DNA from: an uncultured Collinsella sp.
Lineage (GTDB): Bacteria > Actinomycetota > Coriobacteriia > Coriobacteriales > Coriobacteriaceae
Direction: 5' to 3'
Assembly: GCA_902492185.1 (NCBI GenBank)
Contig: CABUKY010000013.1
Span: 1 to 26,676 of the forward strand
DNA: 26,676 nt
This document shows, piece after piece, positions 13,949 to 20,302 of the stretch. How positions within the stretch are numbered: the first letter of the stretch is position 1; each line of letters starts with the position of its first letter. Under the pieces are notes generated by a model, which was not told where the DNA came from, did not search any database, and saw only the letters and a program-made list of their open reading frames with translations. The translations under genes were made by a program, and so were the position numbers.

Positions 13949-14344
13949 ATGCAAAAGCTCCTTGCGCAGATCATGAAATTTGGCGTCGTCGGTGTCATTG
14001 CCACGGTTATCGACTTTGGCATTATGAATCTGCTCCACTACGGTCTGGGCCTCAACATCCTAATCGCCAACACCAGCGGCTTTATCATCTCACTCATCTT
14101 TAACTACCTCGCAAGCATGAAGTACGTGTTTGCGCACAAGGAAGGCATGAGCCGCCGCCGCGAGTTCATCATCTTTGTCGTGCTGTCCGTGATCGGTTTG
14201 GTGCTCAACGACGGCATCGTGCTGGCGCTCAACGCCGGCCTGGGACTCGAGGCCAATATCGCCAAGATCTGCGCCACCGCGCTTGTCATGGTCTACAACT
14301 TTGTGACCCGAAAAATCTTCCTGGAGGGCGACGAGACCAAGTAG
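13949..14344 (+). CDS. GtrA family membrane protein (first of a pair)
   Basis: GtrA proteins are small four-helix membrane proteins, thought to move lipid-linked sugars across the membrane for surface polysaccharide or O-antigen glucosylation. This one has 131 residues, with transmembrane segments near 9-28, 34-54, 70-91 and 99-118. The loop NYLASMKYVFAHKEGMSRRREF and C-terminal FVTRKIFLEGDE are typical of the family. Start: ATG 13949 behind AAGGCAGG; a TTG at 13886 has no ribosome site. It follows fbp by 78 bases and precedes a homologue. No glycosyltransferase gene is visible here, so the transported lipid is unknown. Confidence 0.9.
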   Translation: MQKLLAQIMKFGVVGVIATVIDFGIMNLLHYGLGLNILIANTSGFIISLIFNYLASMKYVFAHKEGMSRRREFIIFVVLSVIGLVLNDGIVLALNAGLGLEANIAKICATALVMVYNFVTRKIFLEGDETK

Positions 14345-14366
14345 CTCGAAACCCCTGCAGCATTAC

Positions 14367-14414
14367 GGCGCCCACGGACGACGTGCACTCAGCGCAGTAT
14401 CGTCCGTGGGTGCC
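14367..14414 (+). terminator. Probable terminator after the first GtrA gene
   Basis: A 15-bp stem (14367-14381 with 14400-14414, arms beginning GGCGCCCACGG, one G-T wobble) encloses an 18-base loop. Only a short T-rich tail (CGTTTACGG) follows, so termination may be partial. Confidence 0.5.
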
Positions 14415-14427
14415 GCTCGTTTACGGG

Positions 14428-14466
14428 CAAATTTTCAACGTTTGCGGATTAGCTCTTGAAAATTTG
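14428..14466. repeat. Perfect 11-bp AT-rich inverted repeat
   Basis: CAAATTTTCAA (14428-14438) and TTGAAAATTTG (14456-14466), 17-base spacer. It sits at the end of an AT-richer island (about 14425-14545) between the two GtrA genes. A 35-codon minus-strand frame (14435-14542, ending NSPNFQELIRKR) terminates inside it; that frame has no ribosome site and may be a gene remnant or chance. Confidence 0.5.
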
Positions 14467-14563
14467 GCGAGTTCATATAGTTCTTGGCAAAGACCTTACG
14501 TTTCCCTTGTAAAAGCTCTAAAGTATCCTCTGCTCGATTCATCAACGCATTGGATGTGATTAC

Positions 14564-14971
14564 GTGCGCAAGGCGCTGGCACAACCTCATACCAAGCAGT
14601 TCCTCAAGTTTGCTGTCGTGGGTCTTATCTCCTTTGGCATCGACTGGGGCATGCTCATTGCGCTCGTCGAGCTGTTCCACCTCGACTTTTTGATGAGCAC
14701 CACGGTTTCGTTTATCACGTCCGTCGTGGTCAACTACTGGCTCAGCATGAAGTACGTGTTCGACCACCGCGAAGGCATGAGCCGCAAGCGCGAGTTCACG
14801 ATCTTCACCATCCTGTCGGTGATCGGCCTGGGCCTCAACGACCTGTATATGTTTGTGGGCGTCACGTTTTTGAGCATCGGCTACCAAGCCATGAAGGCCA
14901 TCGCCACGTTCCTTGTCACCTGGTACAACTACTTCAGCCGTCGCTTCTTCCTCGAGGGCGCACGGTCGTAG
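14564..14971 (+). CDS. GtrA family membrane protein (second of a pair)
   Basis: A 135-residue homologue of the preceding GtrA protein, with four transmembrane segments. NYWLSMKYVFDHREGMSRKREF and FSRRFFLEGA correspond to the matching stretches of its neighbour, while the helices have diverged. Start is a GTG at 14564 behind a weak GGATGTG; no ATG in frame precedes the conserved first helix. The spacer carries a terminator-like hairpin and an AT-rich inverted repeat, so this copy may have its own promoter. Role as for the first copy: probable transmembrane carrier of a lipid-linked sugar. A strong terminator follows. Confidence 0.9.
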   Translation: MRKALAQPHTKQFLKFAVVGLISFGIDWGMLIALVELFHLDFLMSTTVSFITSVVVNYWLSMKYVFDHREGMSRKREFTIFTILSVIGLGLNDLYMFVGVTFLSIGYQAMKAIATFLVTWYNYFSRRFFLEGARS

Positions 14972-14997
14972 TCGATTCACTATTTGCTTGAATGTAT

Positions 14998-15033
14998 AAC
15001 CGGTTGGAATTCCCGTTCCAACCGGTTTTTTGT
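14998..15033 (+). terminator. Strong intrinsic terminator after the second GtrA gene
   Basis: AACCGGTTGGAA (14998-15009) pairs perfectly with TTCCAACCGGTT (15016-15027) around TTCCCG and runs into TTTTTTGTTT. Confidence 0.9.
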
Positions 15034-15070
15034 TTGCAGAGAGACCCGGCGACCCAGTCCCATTCGCATG

Positions 15071-15108
15071 AAAAACGGGCGGTCCGGATGTTGGCCCGAA
15101 CCGCCCGT
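15071..15108 (-). terminator. Intrinsic terminator of the DUF4430 operon
   Basis: On the minus strand ACGGGCGGT pairs with ACCGCCCGT, extending inward with one mismatch, and is followed by TTTTT. It lies 23 bases beyond the stop of the second DUF4430 gene, defining the 3' end of the riboswitch-led operon. Confidence 0.85.
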
Positions 15109-15130
15109 CTGGCGCGCTATGTCGAGGCCT

Positions 15131-16033
15131 CTAGCCCGTTACGTAATACCAAACGACGTTGTCGTCATTGGAGAGAACGTAGTTACTGCAGGCCGTCATG
15201 GGCGTTGTGCCGTTGACGGAGTACATCCAGCCGCTCGTGCCGCCGTACTGTTTCTCGGCCAAACCACCAATCGCGGAAACATACGTGCCGTACGACGAGC
15301 CGTGTGCGTTGACAGAAAGGCCTAGCGCGCACAGGGCATCGTAAACGGTGGCGCCTTCGTTAAAGGTAAAGGTGCCGCCAGAGGACACAGGATTGCCCAC
15401 AGCGCTCGATGTGACCGAAACCGTCACCGTAACGTAGCTGGACTCCTGTGAGCCGCTTTGGCTGCCCGAGGAGGCGTTTCCACCATTAGAGGACGAGGCT
15501 CCATCAGACGACTGGCCACCGCCCGAAGAAGCACCGCCAGACGCATTGGAAGTATCACCGGCTCCCGTATTTTGGGCAGCGGATTTATCGCCAGACTTCT
15601 TGCCGCCCCGGTCCTCGGACTTCTTGCTATCCGAGTTTTTGTCCGATTCCTTGTTTGAAGACTCGGAATCGTCCTTGGCGTCGTTCGAACCCTTGGGCTC
15701 GTCTTTTGCATCATTCGAAGATTTGGAATCCTTGGAACTGGCCTCGCCCGAAGCGGCAGACGAGCCAGACCCCTTGGTGTCCTTGGCGACGACGCTCTCC
15801 CCCGTCACGGTCTGAACGATCCAGTCAATGGACCAGGCGCCGCTCTCGGAAGGATGGACGAAGCCCAGCGAGACGACGATCAGAATGGTGTACGCGGCAG
15901 CAAGAACGCCAAGGAGCGCCTTGCGACGAGAGGCGGACGCCGCCGAAGCGGCGCCCTTTTGCTTTGGATCATCGAGCTGGATAAACGAGGAGTCGGGCTG
16001 TTGCCCGCTGGTCTCCTTGGGCTTATCGGGCAT
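15131..16033 (-). CDS. Membrane-anchored DUF4430 protein
   Basis: A 300-residue protein in three parts: a basic cytoplasmic N-terminus, one signal-anchor segment (about 38-58, ALLGVLAAAYTILIVVSLGF), a long Ser/Lys/Asp/Gly-rich spacer (about 70-200) and a C-terminal DUF4430 domain (about 200-300). The domain shows the family ends: FTFNEGATVYDALCALG, an IGGLAEKQYGGTSGWMYSVNG segment and DDNVVWYYVTG. DUF4430 resembles the C-terminal domain of transcobalamin and intrinsic factor, which contacts B12. Start: ATG 16033 with AAGG nine bases upstream; GTG 16042 abuts that site. The start overlaps the end of the upstream gene by 11 bases, so translation is probably coupled. I infer a membrane-proximal corrinoid-binding partner of the larger protein. 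Confidence 0.88.
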   Translation of the reverse strand: MPDKPKETSGQQPDSSFIQLDDPKQKGAASAASASRRKALLGVLAAAYTILIVVSLGFVHPSESGAWSIDWIVQTVTGESVVAKDTKGSGSSAASGEASSKDSKSSNDAKDEPKGSNDAKDDSESSNKESDKNSDSKKSEDRGGKKSGDKSAAQNTGAGDTSNASGGASSGGGQSSDGASSSNGGNASSGSQSGSQESSYVTVTVSVTSSAVGNPVSSGGTFTFNEGATVYDALCALGLSVNAHGSSYGTYVSAIGGLAEKQYGGTSGWMYSVNGTTPMTACSNYVLSNDDNVVWYYVTG

Positions 16034-19000
16034 TACCGTCACCCTTGCCGCGCTTGGTCAGCACGAAGACGGCGATGAGCGCGAGGCCAATCACGCCGGC
16101 GGCGATGCCAACGATGGCGAGCGGATTGGTGCCAGTCTCCTGCTCGGAAGCACTAGAGGACTTCTTAGCAGTGGTCGTGGAAACAGCACCCGTATCGGAC
16201 TTGGAATCGGACTTCTTGTCGGACTTCTTGTCGGACTTGCCGTCCTTCCTGTCAGACTTCCTGTCAGACTTCTTGTCAGACTTCTTCTCGTCCTTCTTAT
16301 CGGACTTATCGGAGTCCTTCTTGTCGGACTTGTTGTCCCTGGTCTCGGTCTTGGTCGACACCGTCGTCTTGGTCACCGGCTTCTGGCCCGGGGCAATAGC
16401 GCCGCCCTTCGAGCCGGAGCCAGAACCAGCGCCAGCGCCAGTGCCGGAACCAGTACCGGTACTAGAACCGCCGCCGCCATTCGAACCAACGCCGCCATTG
16501 CCGCCATTGGAGCCTGAACCGCCATTACCGCCAGGGTTAACGGCATTCTTGGTCCACTTGGCATACAACGTCAGGTCGGCCGTCACCGGCGTACTGAAGT
16601 CATACGCCTGCGTGCAAGCCTCATCGGTATACCAACCGCCGAAAGTGTAGCCATCGCGCGTCGGATCGACCGGCTTGACCAGCTTGCCATCGGCCGTAGC
16701 AACAAACTTAGTGTCGCAAGCAGACCCGCCGTTGGAGTTAAAGGCAACCGTCCAAGACTCGACAGCTCCAAGTTTAAACAGCGTGCCCGAATCATTAATG
16801 TAGTAGAGATTGCCAGAAGCATCGGCAATGACCGGAGAGTCACAGTACTGGTAATGGCCAGCCGCATCATAAATCTGCGTCGCCTCTGCATCGCCGAGCG
16901 TATAGCGATACACGCCACCACCAGCAGAGTAGTTGACGTAATCCTTGCTATCCGCGCTGTTAACGGTGAAGTACACATAGGTCTTGCCGCCCTGAACACT
17001 CACCAGCGGAGTAGCAGCAATACCGTTGAGGCCAGCCGGCAGCGCCTTGCCGTCGGCAGCAGCGACCATCGTGGTCTTACCCGTCTTCAGGTTATAGAGA
17101 ACCAGAGCAGAGCCAGTAGCCGTCTGTCCGCCGACAATCAGATTGTCACCAGACACCGCAGGGGCGCTCAGATTATTCGTAAGGCCCAGATCAACCGTCT
17201 TCTGTTCACTCAGCACGCCCTTCGCCGAAAGCGAAATCACATGGAGCTTTCCGTCGTGCGTCATCTGATAGAAGGTCGAACCATTGGACGGATCGGCAAT
17301 GCAATCGGCATTTGCGACAGCGCCGAGCTTCATGGTCGAAACGACATCGCCCGTCGTCTTATCAATGCACTTAAGCGTACCCGCGCTCGTAGGAACGATG
17401 GCATACTTATCCGTCAAAGCCGCACCAGTCCAGTAATAGCCCTCGGCAGGGTCGATGTTCTGCCAAGAAACTTCGCCCGTGGCAATCTTAATGCGCGCAA
17501 AGGAGCCGTTGCCGTAGGTCGCGTTGTAATTCTCGTCATACGAAATATCGACCGAGCCTACATAGACGTACTCGCCGTCCGAAACGACGGTGCAGGAGCT
17601 CTGCGTCAAGTCCGTCAAACCAGGCGTCAGCCACTTGCAGATCAGCTTGTCTGCAGTAATCGCCTGGACCGCACCGCCGTTGAGCGGAACGATGATAAGG
17701 CCATTGGTATAGATCGGACGAGAGGTATAGCTCACCTTGGAGGCAAGCGGCGCAGAGGCAACCTTTTTGCCCGTGGACGAATCGATCTTGATGAGCTCGT
17801 TCTCGGTCGCGATGTACACAAAGCCGTTGGCGATGACAGGTTCGCTGCAGTTGGCATACTGCTGACCAGACTCGGCCTTCCAATCGAAGGCCCACTTAAG
17901 ACCGGCGGCCTGCGCAGGCGTCTTGGCATCCGTTACGGTCGAACCGTTGCCACTGTTGCCGTAGCCGGCCCACTCGGCATCCCAATCAGGAGTCGTCGCA
18001 CTCGGGTCCACGACAACCTTGTCGGGATCGGGCATGGGCGAATCGTCGGTGGTATAGGCAAGCGTGACCTTATCGCCGCTCTTGAGCGTAATCTGATTGG
18101 CGCAGAGTAAGGAGGGCTCTCCATTGATATACAGGTGCCAATATTTATTGGTCGCAGCATCATAACCGTACGACTTGTCTTCGAACGGCGATTTGATGGA
18201 ATTGAGGAACCAGTACTCGCCACTCTGGGAGCCGTTGTACGTAACGCCCTTGGCCTTCAGAACCGTCTCAATAAGGTTCTGGGCAGTAGAGCCTTCAGGC
18301 AAAGAAACACTGCTTGCCGAGCCCCAGCGAGTATTGTTGCCGTTGACATCGGGACCGATAACATCGGCGGATCCAAGCACCTGACCGGGGAGGGCATCGG
18401 CGTCAGCACCATACATAAAGGTGACGGCGTCACCCTCCTGGAGCTTGTAGGCACCGGCGCCAACGTCGGCGAACTTGCCATTTACGTAGAAGCGCCAATA
18501 GCTCTTGGTCGCAGCATCCCAGCCATAGGACTTACTGTCGAACGGCGAAGTAATACCGTTGAGGAACCAGCCCCAAGACGATTCGCTAGCATCGAGCTTA
18601 AGGCCGGTCTGCTCAAGGAGATCCTTGGCAGTAGAGCCCGCCTTGAGACTCGTCTGACCCGTCGAAGCCCAAACCTGCTGCTTGCCGTCCTTGTCCTTAC
18701 CGAGAACCTGAACAGAAGCATGGACAGAATCGGACGGCAACTGGTCGCCCCAGCCACCGTAGAACCACGTGACGGTATCGCCGGCATGGATGGTGACATT
18801 GTCCGCCGTATAGTCACTCGACTTGCCGTTGATAAACAGCTGCCAATAGGTCGAATAATCTTGGGGCGTACCCAGCTCAACACCGTTGTACTTAAGGCTC
18901 AGAATGAAGGAGCCCGCAGCAACGGCGTCAATATCATTCGCCTCGAGCGCGACCTTCGTAAGGTCAAGCGCGCTCGAGCCGGACGTCACCACATACTGCG

Positions 19001-19871
19001 CGTTATCGACCCAAGTCTGAGTCTTGCCCTGGGCATCGCGACCAATGACGGTCACATTTGCGGCAACCTGGTCCTTAACGACAGGGGACGAGCTACCAGC
19101 CGTATAGGCAAACTCAATCTTCTGCCCCTGGGTGAGCTTGACGCTGCTCGCGCCAACCGAGGAAGACGCGCCGTCGACGAACAGCTGCCAGAAGGCATAA
19201 GTCGTCGGATCGTAGGCAAGCGTGCGACCATCGCTCGGAGATGTGATGCTTTTGAGGTAGAAGCCGTATGCCGTGTTCGGTTCGTAATCCGCTTTAAAGC
19301 CCGTCTTCTGCTGCAGCTTAACGAAGGCATCCGCAGCCGTCGCGCCCTCGTCGAGCTTGAGCTGCGTAGGTGCCACCCAGGTCTGAGCCTTACCGTCAGC
19401 ATCGGTGCCGATAATCGAGAACGAGACCTCGACCTGCTTCTTGGCGACATCGCCGGTTTCTGTCGGGTTCTCTGTCTGAACGGCAGCCGCGGCGGCAGAT
19501 CCCGCTTGGCCAGCGGATGCCGTCGAAGACTGCTCGCTCGTGGCAGGGCTCTCCCCCGTCGCCGAGCCTTCGCCGCCAGTTGCTGCCTCTGCTATGGCTG
19601 CACTAGCTGCAGGCGCGCTCTCGGAATCCGAAACCTCGGCGCCGCTCTGCTCAGCGGTACCGCCCGCAAGCGCTGCGTCCTCGCCCGGCGTCGCAGCCTG
19701 AGCCACAGCCTCGGCAATGCCCTCGGCGCCCTCGGCCCACAGCTGAGCCGGCGTGGTGCCAAAGGCCATCGCGAAGGCCAGGAATGCCACCAGGCCGCGC
19801 TTGGCTACACCGCGTGCAATCGCGCCACAGCGATGCGAGACGCGCTGGCGCTCGTCCTCAAACATATCCAT
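16023..19871 (-). CDS. Large surface protein: four DUF4430 domains, beta-propeller, Flg_new repeat, membrane anchor
   Basis: 1282 residues. In order: long-n-region signal peptide (1-46, cleavage near LWA-EG); Ala/Ser/Glu-rich stalk (47-145); four DUF4430-like domains (about 147-258, 268-373, 383-489, 498-608), each with DGKxQxW near its start, a W/Y-x-LF/FY-V/I-NG strand and a GDxVTxxY end; a PQQ/WD-like beta-propeller (about 655-1035, with blades such as NELIKIDSSTGKKVASAP); one InlB/Flg_new repeat (GYTFGGWYTD...LYAKW); a Gly- then KSD-rich spacer; and a final hydrophobic anchor (NPLAIVGIAAGVIGLALIAVFVL) before a basic tail. No LPXTG is seen. DUF4430 is the transcobalamin-type domain, and a cobalamin riboswitch leads this gene, so I infer corrinoid binding at the cell surface. 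Start: AGGAG four bases before ATG 19871; ATG 19952 behind AAGGGGG is an alternative adding 27 residues. Confidence 0.9.
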   Translation of the reverse strand: MDMFEDERQRVSHRCGAIARGVAKRGLVAFLAFAMAFGTTPAQLWAEGAEGIAEAVAQAATPGEDAALAGGTAEQSGAEVSDSESAPAASAAIAEAATGGEGSATGESPATSEQSSTASAGQAGSAAAAAVQTENPTETGDVAKKQVEVSFSIIGTDADGKAQTWVAPTQLKLDEGATAADAFVKLQQKTGFKADYEPNTAYGFYLKSITSPSDGRTLAYDPTTYAFWQLFVDGASSSVGASSVKLTQGQKIEFAYTAGSSSPVVKDQVAANVTVIGRDAQGKTQTWVDNAQYVVTSGSSALDLTKVALEANDIDAVAAGSFILSLKYNGVELGTPQDYSTYWQLFINGKSSDYTADNVTIHAGDTVTWFYGGWGDQLPSDSVHASVQVLGKDKDGKQQVWASTGQTSLKAGSTAKDLLEQTGLKLDASESSWGWFLNGITSPFDSKSYGWDAATKSYWRFYVNGKFADVGAGAYKLQEGDAVTFMYGADADALPGQVLGSADVIGPDVNGNNTRWGSASSVSLPEGSTAQNLIETVLKAKGVTYNGSQSGEYWFLNSIKSPFEDKSYGYDAATNKYWHLYINGEPSLLCANQITLKSGDKVTLAYTTDDSPMPDPDKVVVDPSATTPDWDAEWAGYGNSGNGSTVTDAKTPAQAAGLKWAFDWKAESGQQYANCSEPVIANGFVYIATENELIKIDSSTGKKVASAPLASKVSYTSRPIYTNGLIIVPLNGGAVQAITADKLICKWLTPGLTDLTQSSCTVVSDGEYVYVGSVDISYDENYNATYGNGSFARIKIATGEVSWQNIDPAEGYYWTGAALTDKYAIVPTSAGTLKCIDKTTGDVVSTMKLGAVANADCIADPSNGSTFYQMTHDGKLHVISLSAKGVLSEQKTVDLGLTNNLSAPAVSGDNLIVGGQTATGSALVLYNLKTGKTTMVAAADGKALPAGLNGIAATPLVSVQGGKTYVYFTVNSADSKDYVNYSAGGGVYRYTLGDAEATQIYDAAGHYQYCDSPVIADASGNLYYINDSGTLFKLGAVESWTVAFNSNGGSACDTKFVATADGKLVKPVDPTRDGYTFGGWYTDEACTQAYDFSTPVTADLTLYAKWTKNAVNPGGNGGSGSNGGNGGVGSNGGGGSSTGTGSGTGAGAGSGSGSKGGAIAPGQKPVTKTTVSTKTETRDNKSDKKDSDKSDKKDEKKSDKKSDRKSDRKDGKSDKKSDKKSDSKSDTGAVSTTTAKKSSSASEQETGTNPLAIVGIAAGVIGLALIAVFVLTKRGKGDGNAR
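16195..16345. repeat. Tandem degenerate 12-base repeats encoding KSDKKSDKKSDRK
   Basis: On the plus strand, units of the type GACTTCTTGTCG recur with small changes. They encode the Lys-Ser-Asp wall-spanning spacer of the large DUF4430 protein. Such in-frame repeats can change copy number by slippage, changing spacer length without breaking the frame. Confidence 0.6.
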
Positions 19872-20009
19872 TTGTCTCCTACTGTCTGTACTTGGAGCGT
19901 TGCCTTGAGACTGCCCCACGTCATCGCGCATGTTGCGCTCGAGTTCCCCCATCGGGGTCCCCCTTCCCTCCAGAGCCCTATGCACACCGGCGGCAAAAGC
20001 CGCAGCCGC

Positions 20010-20192
20010 ATGCAAGACGGGAGGCGATCCGACTTAACCTTAACGACTCGGGCACGTCGTCCGATCTGCGACGCGAGCATCCCGAGCCAAGAGGAATTAC
20101 GGTTACTGGTACAGCTGGGGACTTGCACCCCGATTCTCCCAAATGCGCAGGATAACCGCGCATTCGTGCGTCTCCGCACCACCATCTAGGCC
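20010..20192 (-). promoter_or_regulatory. Cobalamin riboswitch
   Basis: Read on the minus strand. A hairpin GTGCG-GAGA-CGCAC and a second AATGCGC/GCGCATT stem lead into GGGAGAATC, then GGGGTGCAAGTCCCC (plus positions 20117-20131), GCTGTACCAGTAACC and GTAA. This matches the GGGAA..GGTGAAAATCC..GCTG..CC.GC.ACTGTAA core of cobalamin riboswitches. After a CTCGGG/CCCGAG stem comes GTCGGATCGCCTCCCGTC (20016-20033), which fits the B12 box (GTCAGGAGACCTGCCGTC type). No T-tailed terminator is visible downstream, so control is probably at translation. A GCGGC-TTTT-GCCGC hairpin (19990-20003) and G/C runs around 19952-19975 may form the expression platform. B12 would repress the DUF4430 operon. Confidence 0.85.
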
Positions 20193-20196
20193 ATCG

Positions 20197-20225
20197 ATTA
20201 TTACCGTCAAAATGGTATCACGCAA
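20197..20225 (-). promoter_or_regulatory. Promoter of the riboswitch-DUF4430 operon
   Basis: On the minus strand TTGCGT (-35; plus 20220-20225) and AATAAT (-10; 20197-20202) are 17 bases apart. Transcription would start near 20190, exactly at the 5' edge of the riboswitch. Confidence 0.6.
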
Positions 20226-20251
20226 AAGGGCCTCGCACGCAGGCGAAGCCC
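20224..20251 (-). terminator. Intrinsic terminator of the phasin-UbiB operon
   Basis: On the minus strand GGGCTTCGC pairs with GCGAGGCCC (one mismatch) around six bases and is followed by TTTTGCG. The same bases carry the -35 box of the next promoter, so the two units are packed end to start. Confidence 0.75.
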
Positions 20252-20302
20252 AAGGTAAAAGCTATTGTTTGCGATAGGAAAATGCGGTGACGGCCGCAGC
20301 CT

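Larger units (their letters stand above)
19872..20302 (-). other. 431-base leader and intergenic region
   Basis: Contains no gene of its own. From right to left: the UbiB terminator, the operon promoter, the cobalamin riboswitch, then about 140 bases of expression platform. In the platform lies an in-frame ATG at 19952 with a G-rich ribosome site that could be an alternative start of the large protein. Confidence 0.7.

Noticed and set aside
16023..16140. LPXTG sortase signal at the end of the large DUF4430 protein
   Set aside because: The sequence before the hydrophobic segment is EQETGTNPLA, without an LPXTG-type motif, so I call a membrane anchor.
16195..16345. CRISPR-like repeat array
   Set aside because: The units are short, contiguous, in frame and coding; there are no spacers and no cas genes.
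16854..20189. Long plus-strand frames opposite the DUF4430 gene
   Set aside because: They have no recognisable motifs, are rich in Arg and Leu, and run across the riboswitch.
20030..20190. tRNA-like folding between the UbiB and DUF4430 genes
   Set aside because: The hairpins match the cobalamin riboswitch and there is no CCA-ended acceptor stem or anticodon arm.
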